Positions 32,641 through 44,300 of a stretch of DNA of 64,000 nt are shown piece by piece. Both the position numbers and the translations under genes were made by a program. Origin of the DNA: Pegoplata infirma (lineage: Eukaryota; Arthropoda; Insecta; Diptera; Anthomyiidae); contig OY992536.1 in assembly GCA_963921195.1 (NCBI GenBank), positions 89,571,007-89,635,006 of the forward strand, read 5' to 3'. The notes below the pieces were generated by a model. It saw only the letters and a list, made by a program, of their open reading frames with translations, searched no databases and had not been told where the DNA came from. The stretch's first letter is position 1; each line of letters opens with the position of its first letter.

Positions 32641-34579
32641 ATCGCTTTTTTGCTGCAACAACATCAATATTTAAAAAAACTTGATTTTTTAGTTAATGAG
32701 TTAGAATTATTTGTTTCATCGTACTTTATATTGTGTAAAAATGTGTATTAATATCCTTTAAGCTCATCGCTTTAGAAGAAAATATCCCAGCAAAATATTC
32801 GGTTGCAAAAAACCGATTGTTGAACAACTTATACTTCCCTAGAACCTGTTATAATTCTTGTGCAACACCGATTCTTTTTACAAAGGGATTGTCCCAAAAG
32901 CAACAGGTGTTTGTAAGCAAAATTATAACATATTTTTGTTCCTCGGAATCGGTTCTAGAAGTGAAATTTGGAATAGAAATGAGAATTTAAGAAATATTTT
33001 GAATTGCATTAATTTATTAAAGAAAGATAAAAACAATCATACATATCGAGGGCCTATATTCAAAACCCTCAATCTTCCATTTTCGCGAAAATTACTTTTT
33101 AATGGCAAAATGTTCAGTAAAACGGCTCCATCTATGGTGTAAAATTCAGAACAAAAATTTGTTTTTTTGTTTTCTCTATCTCTTACACAATTAATTTTTC
33201 TGAATGCAAAACCCTCTATCTTTTCAAATAATTAATTTAAAAATATTTTTTTTAATAATTTCATCATGCATTACATGTTTTCATACTAGTTTTTGCATGA
33301 TGAACATGAATTTGTCAACAAAATTCCAGAACCACGATTATGGTTCACTGATGCTAATTTTTTCTGAAAAATCTTGTTTGACTTTTTTGAAAAATATAGC
33401 TCAAAATTTGTATGTCTTGTGAACATTATAAAACACCAATTTTAATCTTAAAAATCGCGATGCTAATCAGCATCTGTGGACCAAAATCGCGTTTTTAATT
33501 TGTTTACTATTTTTTACATAACATACTCAACAGTTTGTCAACTTTTGAGACGAATTCGGTAAAAAAATATTTTTTGTCTTAAAAATCCGCACCTGTGGAC
33601 CGCGATTTCGGAATTATTTATAAGCCGATATCATTAATAAATTACGTTAAAAAATTACTGATGTCGTAAATGAAATCATAATAATTCATTTTAATAAAAA
33701 TGCAAAACCCTCTATCTGATCATTTTAATTCATGTACTTCATATTTTTGAGAAGCAAAACTCTATCTATCCTCTAATCCAATAGTCCAAAATTTTAAAAG
33801 CGAATCATATGTGAAATTCAGTAGTTGATTTAAAAAAAATGTAGAATATCGAATTTTAATTACTCTAACAATACGCGAAATAAACATGGAATATTTAATT
33901 TTTTTTAGCACATATCGCTCCTTTACTTGTATAGTGTCATAACTCAAAAAAATGCGTTTTTTGAGTTAATGATGCAGAATTGTTCGCTATATCGTGCTTT
34001 ATATTGTGTCAAAAATTCGTATTAATATCTTTTAAACTCACCGTTTGAGAAGAGTACACGCCATTATTACATTTTCTATGTACAGGCCTTTTTCAATTAA
34101 AAACCAGTTTCAATAGTAAACTTTAAACGTGTTTTCTGCAAAATCAAATATTTTGAGTTGTGACACTATACAAGTAAAGGAGCGATATGTATTTATCCTT
34201 TTTCCCCCCCAAAGTTTCATTTTGGGCCTCACAATAATGACATACCAGAATATGGATTTTCTGCAAAAAAAAAATAAAAAACATAATGTTCTCGATTCTG
34301 GAATACGATTTCTTTCGAGTTTTAAGATTTTTAAATTTGTTCTTGTAATTATTACAGATATTATCTAGATCTTTAACCGTTACAAGAAAAAAATTTTAAA
34401 ATCTTAAAATTCGAAAGAATACCAAATTTTAAAAAATTGGGTGAATGGTGAAGTCGTATTCGAGAATCGAGCACAATATTATTAGTATATCCGATCCAGA
34501 CAATGAAAATTTAATTTACTCAAATTTGTTTCAACAATTTTCACGATTATATCCTGCTATTTTAATAAATATCCTGCTA
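32641..34579. other. Unassigned AT-rich DNA with short duplications
   Basis: No gene recognised. Two internal relationships are visible. A block at about 32697-32790 recurs directly at about 33965-34055 (shared 'ctttatattgtgt.aaaa'). An inverted pair 'atatcgctcctttacttgtatagtgtca' lies at 33907-33945 and 34150-34188. The phrase GCAAAACCCTCTATCT occurs at about 33206, 33702 and, shortened, 33753. Confidence 0.45.
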
Positions 34580-35300
34580 TTAAAAGATGATGTCACTTAA
34601 ATGCAAATATCTTCAAAACTATTCGTCGTTTAAGTATTTCTTTTTTTTTAATGAAAGATAATAAAATTACTAAAATAATCATGGGTCGCTTGCGAAGATT
34701 AGTCAATAAATGACAGAGTTACAGTGGACAAAAGTTCAAACTTCATGAACAATTTGATGATTTTTTGCAATTTTGCTCTTTTCAAGTTATTTTTTTTAAA
34801 CCAAACAATTAAAAATTATAATGTTTTGTTACATAGGAGATTATTTTATTTCAATACGAACATTTTGCGCCCAACAAGACCCAGATTGGTGAAAAAATGA
34901 CAAAGCTACAGAAGATTTAGTGAATTAACCCACTTTTCATTACTAACATTTAGCTTTGTATATTTACTTGTGTTTTTTATAAAAAACGAAAAGTGGGATA
35001 ATTCAATTAATCTACTGTAACTTTGTCATTTTTTTACTGATCTGGATCCTATTGGGCACAAAATATTCGTATTGAAATAAGCTAACTTTCTAAGTGATAA
35101 AACTTTAAAAAATTTTATTGTTTGGTTTTAAAAAAATAAGTTGAAAAGAGCAAATAACGGTAGTTTTCTCGATTTTTTCGTAAATATCTCGAAAACTGTT
35201 CTACTTTTGACCATTCTGACTTCATATTCGGATTCAGCGTTCGGATTTACATAAAGATTAGTTGTCAGATTCATTTGGTCACGACTTTGTTGAAAATTTT
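34580..35300. mobile_element. Truncated copy of element Q
   Basis: Colinear with 16817-17536 of the complete Q copy at high identity ('gatgtcacttaaatgcaaat' to 'ttggtcacgactttgttg'). It lacks the first about 146 bases and the last about 10 bases. The right break coincides with the start of a dead non-LTR fragment, suggesting the retroelement integrated there. Confidence 0.8.
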
Positions 35301-35301
35301 A

Positions 35302-35650
35302 CGAGAAGGGAATGTCGAGCTCTGACGGGAATAATAACTGGTCACTGTCTCATCGGCATTCATGCTAAGAATATTAGACTCATCCCGGACGCCAGTTGTA
35401 AAAGATGCGGCTCACCAGGAGTGGATGAAACGATAGAACACATACTTTGTCACTGTCCAGCGGTGGCAAGAAGTCGCCGATCGATTACTGGTCAGATAAG
35501 CTTTAATACTTTGGAGGATATAACGCGAATGGATCTAAGAATATTAAAGAGATTCGCAATGACTTTGAACGTGTTTAACTTGCGCCGCTAGCGAAAAAGA
35601 AAAAAGTTTTGTGGTATCGCTATGGACCAAAAGGTCCGTTTTAATAAAAA
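35302..35650 (+). pseudogene. 5'-truncated non-LTR retrotransposon (ORF2 C-terminus and 3' UTR)
   Basis: The encoded segment RALTGIITGHCLIGIHAK...CKRC...ETIEHILCHCPAV aligns with the ORF2 C-terminus of the full-length element (SIITGHCLIGKHAE...CRSC...ETIEHFICHCPAL). The frame stays open to a stop at 35589-35591, but everything upstream of the last 95 or so codons is missing, as in typical 5'-truncated insertions. The following GTGGTATCGCTATGGACC matches the 3' UTR phrase of the full element. Protein divergence indicates a related but distinct family. The in-frame ATG at 35262 lies in the neighbouring element Q and is not a real start. Confidence 0.85.
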
Positions 35651-35659
35651 AACCAATTT

Positions 35660-36215
35660 AAAATGACGAATTCAATATGGCGGCTAAAACTTAAAAAAAT
35701 TGTAAGATTTAAATAAAAAATTTTAAAGTTGTAAGTTTTCGTGGTCCACAATTTCAAAAATAACCTCAAAAATAAAAAAATTCAAAATGGAAAATTCAAT
35801 ATGGTGTCGAAATTTTTTAAAAGTGGTGCGATTTAAAAGAAAATTTGTACCTTAAAGGTTTTAATGCCGCTGACTCCGAATTCAATGCTTAAAAATCCAA
35901 GTTCAAAATAGCGAATCCAATATGGCGGCAGAAAATTTGTTAATAGTAAGATTAGAATAAAAAATTTTAACGAGGATTAATTTTCGTTGCTAAATTAACA
36001 TTAATTGCTTAAGAATATTACACTTATGGCGGATAAAATATGGCAGCGTTGTACAATTTTTTGATGAAAGTACGATTTTGATGGTTTATGGGCTTGTTTG
36101 ACGACCACATTAAAAATAAATTTTTCACGTCCATTCTGATATGATATGTATGTAGGCTGTTTTTATGTCCCTAACTACAATTCTGTTGCTAAAAAAATTC
36201 AATATGGCGACAGAC
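35660..36215. repeat. Diverged ~120-bp tandem repeat with CAATATGGCGGC words
   Basis: Similar phrases recur at 35673, 35798, 35918, about 36035 and 36200: TTCAATATGGCGGC or variants, each followed after about 15 bases by 'aaaat.gtaagatt' type sequence. Spacing is 119-125 bases for the first four. AATATGGCGGC matches the YY1/Pho binding consensus. No coding sequence. Confidence 0.55.
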
Positions 36216-36690
36216 CTTTTTTATATACACGCCCTAAAAAGAACGACGGCCGACAAAAAATAGTCTTTCCTTATCCCCTTGGTCCATGTAAAGGACACTG
36301 ACGTTCTTCTCGTATAAAAATGTTTCATTTGTTTAAAAAAAGCAAATATAAATGCCATTTTTTTTTTTAGGGTGCTTAAGTTATACAAGGGGGAACTTTT
36401 TCCCCTTTTCCGATTTTGCCCATTTTTGAACACATATACCATGAGACCATAATATTTATTCATGGTACTCTTCATGGGTCTAGCTGTATTGGTTTGAATA
36501 CAGTCCAGTCAAGTCTTCCACAGGCAGACGGACAGACAGACGGAAAAACGGAAGGACATCGCTAGAATCTCTTAGAATCGATCATGGATCAATAATATAT
36601 ACCCTTTGAGGTGTCGTCCACCGATATTTCGATGCGTTATAGAAAGTAAGTATGCTTCCATATTGTGGTTGGAGGATATAAAAAAAATCA
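36216..36690 (+). repeat. Dispersed repeat F2 (plus copy)
   Basis: Has 'cttggtccatgtaaaggac', 'acaagggggaactttttcc', CAGGCAGACGGACAGACAGA, 'catcgctagaatctcttag' and a terminal 'ttggaggatataaaaa', matching F2 order and the F1-like distal end. Confidence 0.6.
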
Positions 36691-37124
36691 GAAATTAATA
36701 CGCATCTACATACATAAATGGCTGCGGAATCTCCATTTAATAATATGTGCAAAATTGTGCCACTTTTTTTGATAGCTATTATTCCAATCCTTATACCGGT
36801 GTTGCAAAAGGTATCATATCACTTGCGGTTTTTCGCAATCTTTATTCGGCGTCAGGTATATGACGAAAAAGAAAACAAAAAAAAAATAATTTTACTTCAA
36901 ATTTTTTGGTATTTTTGTTTCGCTAGTTTTTCGCAACAGTGCTTATGGTTTTATCTTTGCTTTCACAAAAAGAAATAAAAATATTTCTACAGCCTAAGTC
37001 TTTAAATTTCAAAAGTTCAACTTGACAATGTTTATATTTTCAAATATCTTTTCTGACTTTGGGTCTATGCAACTTAAGCATGAGTAATAGGAATATAAAA
37101 AAATTTTTAGAGGAACTACTCCTA
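36691..37124. other. Unassigned DNA
   Basis: No gene recognised. An 86-residue open frame at 36718-36978 is Phe/Ile/Lys-rich and has no family resemblance. Confidence 0.35.
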
Positions 37125-37745
37125 CACTCATAATAATAACTCTGTAAAATACTCTGTAAAATGACTGTAATCTCAATTCAACAGATATTTGACAGAGTTT
37201 TCTGTCAAAATACAGATTTAAAGAAAAAACGTTGTATTTTGTTGTGACAAAAAAACAAAGTTTCCTCTGTTATATTACTTTTTACTTCGTAATCTTATTT
37301 TACAGATAATTAACAGAGTTTTCTGCTAAAATACAGATCTAAGCAAAATGCTTCGTATTTTTTTATAACCACAAAAGTTTTCTGTTTTGAGTAGCTTTTG
37401 TTTTTGTTACCAAACATCAAAATTTTATCTGTAATTTTTTTTTTTTGAGAAAAGTTGAAAAAGTAGCAAAAAAAGTTATCAAAATTTATTTTTCAGAAAT
37501 CTTATAAAAATTTTACAAAATAACATGCATTTAACTAAACTCTGTAAATTTACAGAGTTTTTCTGTAAATTTTTTTTTTGCATCAAATATATGTAAATTT
37601 CATAGTTTTAATTGCTAAATGGTGGTTTATTTAACCAATATTTTACTAGAAACTCTGTAAATTAACAGTTTTTTTTTGTCCAAATCATTTTACAGAGTTT
37701 TATGGTAAAATTACAGAGTTTTCTCTGTAAAAAAGCTTTTATATT
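37125..37745. mobile_element. Element H, copy 2 (right end missing)
   Basis: Starts CACTCATAATAATAACTCTG after TA and contains the same 'ctgtaaa'/'tttacag' palindromic interior as copy 1, but the right terminus is not found before 37745. Its last about 90 bases (37626-37715) recur at 42636-42725. Confidence 0.65.
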
Positions 37746-39097
37746 TTGTAGCATGTAACGAAGTGATTTTAAGTGGTCGATGTTAACGGAGGCAGATATG
37801 AAGCGGTTGCACGCGTATACTCCAGCCTTATAGCTCGTGGATTGGGGGGGTTCAGTGCTTCACTGCAACCAGTACCACACACCTACCGTATAAATATTTT
37901 TATTTCGCGTGCAGGATAGAAAAAGACAGAGACAAAGAAACCGTAGAAAGACAATTAAGAAAAAAATATAAAAACCAATAAAACATGAATAAAATGCTAA
38001 ATCTTTAACTTGCGACAGATACAAGGTGGAAATGTATCCGCGACTTTGCCCACCCATCCATGATCCAAAATAAATAAACCCTACTAAAATTATATTTAAG
38101 GATCCCACTTTGACTACCACAATAACCCTACCTCAGATCAAAATCAAACAGATTCTTTTAAATTTAGCACAAATCCATTATGATTTTATTAACAAAAATT
38201 CATATAAAACTATTCTTAAAATAAATTATTATAAAAAAACCGAAATTAAGAAACATTTAACCCGACAAATAAATCATCGAATTTAACGAAAAAGAAAATA
38301 AAATAAATAAAAAAAAATAAAGGAAATCAAAACGAAAACAAAATTAAAATTCAATTTTTAAAATTAGAAATATAAAAAAAAATATTGAATAACATAATAA
38401 TAAAAATAAAAAGAATATTAAAAAGGGTTAGTAAATAAATTAATAAAAATAAAACTTAAATATGAAATAATTAAATGTGTTTCAAAAATTTCCTCAAACC
38501 GTTAAAATTCTTAATTTCTTCAAACTAAAGCAAATAACATTAATTTAATTACTTTAAACTTTTAATATAAAAAAAAAATAATTTAACCACAAACAAATTT
38601 TACACCGTTGGTCACGTTAACCATCAAAATATCTTGAGTTCAAAGAACTTTAATTTTTATAAAAATTTTGAAGAAATTTAGAATGTAAACAAAAATTGCA
38701 AATAATAAAAAAACAGTAAGAAGAAGAATAAAATAAAAATAAAGAGAGTTTAAATGCACTTACATTGCTGAATCACAAAGCTGCTCCTTCGCCGAAAGAT
38801 CTTTCGATGTAGGTTGTAAGCTGTCTCTTCAAATATACCGCTCTCTTAGTTTCTCTTACTTAACATAAAATTTAAGAGAAATACCAATTACACTCAAACG
38901 TTAAGTAACAGAGTCTTGTCTCTGTTTTCAAGTTTTTAAATATTTTGAAACACTGAATTTAAACTTACTTACTCATAAGGGATATTTACAAAAATTGAAA
39001 TTTACAAAAAAACTCTTTGAACCACTAATACCATAAAATTTCACTAAACCAAAGATCTCATTAAAACACGAACATTTTAAATATTTTAACACTGTTA
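37746..39097. other. Mostly A-rich DNA with two GC-richer islands
   Basis: The islands are 37755-37880 and 38764-38825. On the minus strand the second ends with a strong donor GTAAGT (38763-38758) and could join an acceptor TTGCAG at 37863-37868 with reading-phase continuity, but there is no start codon and no recognisable protein. The rest (38150-38750) is intron-like A-rich DNA. No gene is called. Confidence 0.3.
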
Positions 39098-39101
39098 TTA
39101 A

Positions 39102-40739
39102 CCCTCTAATGCCTTAATTTTTGTTTTTGCTCATATTTTTTTCTATGAATGATCTTGGCCCAAAAACATTGAAAATCGCATACTCAAAAGAATGGGTACC
39201 TTTATTTACCTGTTACAGGTAAAAATATTTAGAATGCCAATAGGCAGCCTTGTGCAATTTTAGACTATGACACTGCAAAAAGAAACATATGTTTTCTGTC
39301 CGAAAATAAAGTCATTCTGGGTAATTTGGGCATGAGAAATGCAAATCTGATATAAAATTGCTTCGAAAAGACATTATTTTCGAGTTGTGAGTTAGAGAAT
39401 AGTGGAAAATCAAAATTGTTAGTCATATTTGAGACTTTATATTGACTGATTTCTTGATTATTGACAGATACTACTTAAATAAGTGAATTAAGGTCTTGGC
39501 AAAATTTAAAGAAAAGTTAAAAAGAGACATTCTTTTAGTTTTTAAACATAATTTTTCATTTGTTCTGTCAGTAACTAAAAAAGGCTGGATCGCGCCAGGT
39601 ATTTCTAATATTTTTAACCCCTGCTTCTCCTAAAAGGTATATGAAAACCCTTTGGTTTGAAATCGCAATGCGGAAATTACTTCGTGACCCAACTATGCAG
39701 CTTTGTAGGCATGTATAACCTTTCCTTTCCTTTTGTACCATATAATTATTTGCATACACAAAGTCTTTGAATCATTGGAACAGTTCCGAATTTGGGGATT
39801 TAAAATGAGTTCAATGGACTGACTTTTGGCAAACGGTAATCATCAAGGGAATAATTATCATTAAAATGTAGATGCTGAATGCTTCGACCAAAAAGACAAA
39901 AATAAATAAAATACGCAACAATATTCTTATTTCAGCTTTGTCGGTCTTAAATTTAGTTTCTATGTCCCTTTAAATGCATTGCATTGTGATAAGATCAGAA
40001 AATTTATGTATGTGAAGGAGGAAAGACGGAGTTTTATTTGTGGATGATTGACTTAAATGTGTAAATGTAAAAAGTATCAGCAAAAACGTTTGCGGAGGGT
40101 TTGTTCTCTATATGTACGTATAAGTTGTCCAAAGTAGGAATTCCCTTTATATTGTTTTGTGCGGTCCGTTGCCCAATCAACAACAAACGGACGAGCTCTG
40201 CTAGAAGTTCATCGTTAAAAAAGGACGAGAATACATCGTATAAAGTTTTTAAATATATCAAAACTCTTTAAAAAGTACATTGTCTGCAAAACGGAGAAAG
40301 AACTAACTTGGCTAAAAAAAAAGGCATTACTTTCCAAAATTGCACGAGGCTGCCATTTGGCAGTCTATATAAATCTGACAAATCGGACATCTATATAGCT
40401 TAAACCTTTAAGTCAATTTATATACAATAAAACTTGATATATTTTCTACTTTCAACATAAATTACAGAGACAATAGGATGCATATAAATATCTTTTATAA
40501 TTTTTTTAAATTTTAAATTTTTAGAAAAATATTTATTTGCCACATTTTTCACAAATTTGAACTTCAATCTTAAATAACTGATAAACCAATAATGGCACAT
40601 ATGTAAGACCAAAATACGATTTACTCTCTCTTATACCAGCTTTCTAACGAAACCAGTCCCATAAGTCTATAATATTCCGTTAGTAATATATAGCAATAAA
40701 TCTAGACAGTGACATTTGGCAGCCTCAGGCATTTGAGGG
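39102..40739. mobile_element. piggyBac-like element J (TTAA-flanked)
   Basis: 1638-bp element with ends CCCTCTAATGCC and GGCATTTGAGGG, flanked by TTAA at 39098-39101 and 40740-40743. CCCT ends plus TTAA target duplication are the hallmark of piggyBac elements. A subterminal inverted pair, GGCAGCCTTGTGCAATTTT (39242) and its near-complement (about 40340), and a third GGCAGCCT at 40718 are present. On the minus strand, 40034-40261 encodes FSSFFNDELLAELVR, reminiscent of the conserved start of piggyBac transposases, and later NVFADTFY. The frame is short and degraded, so the element is non-autonomous. Confidence 0.75.
40034..40261 (-). pseudogene. Possible decayed piggyBac-type transposase remnant
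   Basis: 75-residue minus-strand frame inside element J. DVFSSFFNDELLAELV resembles the motif F..FF.dEL...iv near the N terminus of piggyBac-family transposases, and NVFADTFYIYTF resembles the D..(F/Y)(F/Y)TS region. The spacing between them is far shorter than in an intact enzyme and DDD catalytic residues cannot be assigned. The call depends mainly on its position in a TTAA-flanked element. Confidence 0.3.
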
Positions 40740-40743
40740 TTAA

Positions 40744-41488
40744 CATAAAAAGTTGTGGGAGTTCAATTCTGTTAATAACAGAATTGACAATTTTGTTAAT
40801 ATCGAAAAAAACAAATATGTTAAAATGTGTGTTCAATATTAGACCATGCAAAATAAAACCGTTCGATCTTTGGTATAGCAAAACTATATAAAAAAAATTA
40901 GTAAAGAAAAAAAAATATAACGAAAAATAATTTAAAACAAAGTAAATTCTTCTGTAAATTGAAGAAAAATAACTTTACACCATGGCACAAAAAAAAGGAA
41001 AATTTACCACTTTTCTTTTATAAAAATTTTACAATAAAAAAAAATAATTTGTAACAATAAAATTATATTTGTTTAAATTTTTAGAATTTACGAAATAGAA
41101 TTCACTTTGCTTCAGAAAACTTTTAGTTTTTAATTTTAACACACTATCGATTTAAACACAATTTTTTTTTTCTCTAGCAAATTTTGAATTTTGAACACTG
41201 GCAATTTTATGTTGAATATTATGTTTGGTTCATGTATTCGTATTTTTGTTGTTGTATGTACTTCCGTAAAGTGCATATGCACATAAAAATGTTAATATGT
41301 TCAAATATTTAATTTATGATTTCTTTTTTGTTTATTTTATTTTTATTGGTACAACACAACAACAAAAAAACACTTTAATTTTTCGGCAATTTAGGGATTC
41401 TTTAATTTTCTTTTCCGGGCGCAAATTTAGTGAAATAAAAAGGATTTTCTGCACATAGATCAATCCTTTTGTTAATCAAACGATTTAC
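40744..41488. other. Unassigned AT-rich DNA
   Basis: No gene or repeat partner recognised. Confidence 0.4.
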
Positions 41489-41600
41489 CGACGGCAAACA
41501 CAATACAGATAACCTGACGTAAAAAGGTTGACCGAACCGCACTTTTAAACTCTATTTTTGTACTGACTTTGCAAATCTAAACCAAGGAGAGAGAGCAAGT
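41489..41600 (-). promoter_or_regulatory. Candidate Pol II promoter and first exon, minus strand
   Basis: Read on the minus strand: a GAGAGAGAG block (41587-41595), an initiator TCAGT (A at 41564), a DPE-like GGTTC at +27 to +31 (one base short of the usual spacing), then a splice-donor-like CG|GTAAAT after 41489. The combination is typical of insect promoters, and this stretch is less AT-rich than its surroundings. There is no ATG in the 76-base exon. It could equally be the relic of a mobile-element promoter. Confidence 0.35.
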
Positions 41601-42635
41601 ATAAACAAAAGCTTCTGATTCCTCGCTTTATCGATGATGCTACGAATTTAGCTATTGCCTGCAGGTTGTTGTATTTTACACAAGGTGCCAACTCTAATAA
41701 AACAAAAAGGTTTTATAAGAATTTTTATATAAACGATTAATTAAATAAAAGAAAAATTACCATAAAAGGATGGCACCAAAGGGACAAATGGTACAAAAAT
41801 AAGTCCCGCCAAAAGCAAAAATTAAGCCAACAAAAAAAATAACATATAGCAATCTAAAATCAATAAAAAAAAATCTTTTAACTGATTGATTTAAACAAAA
41901 GCTAATTCGTCGAAGTGAACATACCTTTAATAAAATAAGTTGACCAAATTTTTGAAATCTTTATTAGCCAAAATTCACCCTGAAGAGAATTTAGCCCTTG
42001 ATTCGTTTTTTTTTTTCTTTTGTAGGTAAAGCTGAGTAACTAAAACAAATGAAATTGATGTTCGTTTATTTCACGAAAATTTAAGTAACATACTCTACAA
42101 AAGAAAAATTTTGAAAAATATAAAAAAAAGAAAATACTCACATAAATAAAAAAATATTTTTTTATATATAAAAAAAATATTGTTGAAAAACAATCTAATT
42201 TTCCTTAGAAAATTAAAAACACTGTAATACAAATTAAATTTGTTTAAATAAAAACTGCACTTTAAAGAAAAATTTTTTTAAACACTTTCACAAAAAAAAA
42301 AAACTTTATTATGTTGAATAAAAGGTATACTTTTCACAACGGCTTCTGGACTTTACTATGCCCAAGATACTTGCCTCTTGCTACCAAGAAACCTCGTATT
42401 TAGTAACGCGCTTCGGCGCGCTAAATACTTAACGTTTTATTTCCAAAAATTGAGAAAAAATGATAAAATAAATACAGGATAAATGTCAGTACAACAAAGT
42501 GTAGCTACGAGTATCAAAGTGGCTACTAACGTACAGATGGCAGTGAATACAAAAAAAAAAAATTATAGCAAAAATATTTAACGGATATATTTTTAAAATA
42601 AATAAAAAAAATATATTTGAAAGCAAGCGCCATTA
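41601..42635. other. Unassigned AT-rich DNA
   Basis: No gene recognised. A short perfect hairpin GCGCGC TTCG GCGCGC lies at 42409-42421 within a slightly GC-richer patch (42340-42430). Confidence 0.35.
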
Positions 42636-43464
42636 CAATTTAACCAATATTTTACTATAAACTCTGTAAATTAACAGTTTTTTTTTCTGTCAAAATCATT
42701 TTACAGAGTTTTTTTTGTAAAATTACCAAGAAATGTTGTTAGCTGGAAAAGTATGGTGTACTCTGTTCATAGATGGGACTAATTAATTAAAGGGACCAAT
42801 TAATTGATGGTTTAATTACCATTTAATTGATGTCAATGGTAATGAAATTTTTTTCATTACCATTGGTTGTATCAATTGTACCAATTAAATTACTAATCAA
42901 TTTAATTACTAATGAAAATTAAAAAACAAATAATTACCATTGGTATAGCATCAGTTAAAAAAAATAATTGCCATTAGTAAAAGTCGTCACAATATTGTCA
43001 AAATCGTTAATATTTGGAAATATCTGCTGTTTTTTGTTATATTGTGTATTAGTTTTTCACATTTTATAATCCAAACACACGTTGATTGCCTTTTGTATAA
43101 CACAATGTTTGAAATTTTTATTTGCGTTTTGTTTTTTGTCTTTGACATTTACATATTTTTTTGAAAAACATACTTTGATGTTTTAATTTTTAACTTTTCA
43201 AAAAAACAAAAATGTGCAAACCAATGGTTTTGAAACCAATTATAATTGGTGTTTTTCAACAATTGGTGCATTTCATTACCATTAGTAATTATTTTTTTCA
43301 ATTAAAAAAATTTAATTACCATTAAATGGTAATGAAAATTTTTTCATTACCATTGATATGAACCAATGGTAATTAAATTTCAATGGTAATGAAAAATTCC
43401 CATCTATGACTCTGTTAAATTAGCAGAGTTTTTCTGTAATTTAACAGAGTTATTATTTTGAGTG
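42636..43464. mobile_element. Element H, right-end fragment, interrupted by element I
   Basis: 42636-42767 and 43417-43464 together form the right part of an H element, ending in 'attattttgagtg' followed by TA (43465-43466). The interruption is element I. The first about 90 bases duplicate the end of H copy 2 at 37626-37715. Confidence 0.65.
42768..43408. mobile_element. TIR element I (641 bp) with 8-bp TSD
   Basis: Ends CATAGATGGGA and inverted TCCCATCTATG; perfect 8-bp duplication ACTCTGTT at 42760-42767 and 43409-43416. Deleting it restores the H element sequence. The interior consists of many ATTACCATT/AATGGTAAT words in both orientations. The 8-bp duplication suggests hAT-like, though the terminus fits YARNG imperfectly. 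No coding sequence. Confidence 0.8.
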
Positions 43465-43919
43465 TAAGTGTACCCAACATAATGGCATTAAATTTTTTTG
43501 CGAAATGCAAAAAGTGCCGGAAAATGCTGTATAAGTCGCTCTGCGCCATGGCGCCCTTCGACCAAAGTTTTTGATTCTTTTAAAATTTCCACCAAAATTT
43601 TGAATTTTTAAAAAATAAACAAAATTATCTTTTTTTAATATCTAAAAATTTCTGATATCGGTGGAGCGCTTCTCGAGATATCACCATTTGAAATTTGTCA
43701 TAAATTTCCAAAAATGGCGGTTTTCCTAAAATTAAATTTAAATAAAAGCTTGTCCCTCTACATTAAAGTGAAAAGGGAAAGAAACTTGGAATTTGTTTAA
43801 AAAAAAATTCTTGAACATAGAAAAAAAACCTTAAATTTTTACAAATTTCAAACAGCGATATCTTGAAAACCGTTTGACCAATTTTATGTTTTTTTGGTTT
43901 CGTGTTCACATAGCTATCC
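43465..43919. other. Unassigned DNA
   Basis: No gene recognised. It holds low-complexity phrases such as 'tttctcgagatatcaccatttg'. Confidence 0.35.
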
Positions 43920-44300
43920 TAACATTTTATTATAATATACCAACCGTCTATCTTTAACCCTTAAGGTGGTCCTATGCAATTTTTTTTTTATTTTTAATAA
44001 ATTTGTTTTTTGAAATCAGCTTATACAGCTCTCATGGTGCTTCCTAGAGTGGTGAAAAGTAAAACGGACCCCCAACATTTTTTCGAAACATACTTATACC
44101 GTACCTCAACTCAATAACAGCGATTCCATACATTTTTATAAAATCTGCTCTTACCGCTCTAAGAAGTAAATGTATGACCTACCCGCAATATTTTTTTAAC
44201 CCCAACATTTTCTTTAATCCGTAATGTTGTCACCATACGATTTTTTTTATTAAAATTTTTTATAATATCAGCTCCAACCGCACCCATGCGTGAAATGTAA
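43920..44300. repeat. Element L-like tandem stretch
   Basis: Contains 'ccccaacattttttcgaaacatac' and 'ccccaacattttctttaatc' units and 'cctagagtggtgaaaa', similar in order to the central tandem region of element L (3870-4260) but diverged. It is probably a decayed relative. Confidence 0.5.

Noticed and set aside
35262..35305. Start of the 109-residue open frame
   Set aside because: The first codons lie in element Q; only the part from about 35306 is homologous to ORF2.
37860..38120. 86-residue hydrophobic minus-strand frame
   Set aside because: Looks membrane-like only because of AT-rich Phe/Leu/Ile codons; no family resemblance or splice support.
37625..42640. LTR retrotransposon between the 90-bp direct repeats
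   Set aside because: The repeats are part of element H, lack TG...CA ends, and no gag or pol sequence lies between them.
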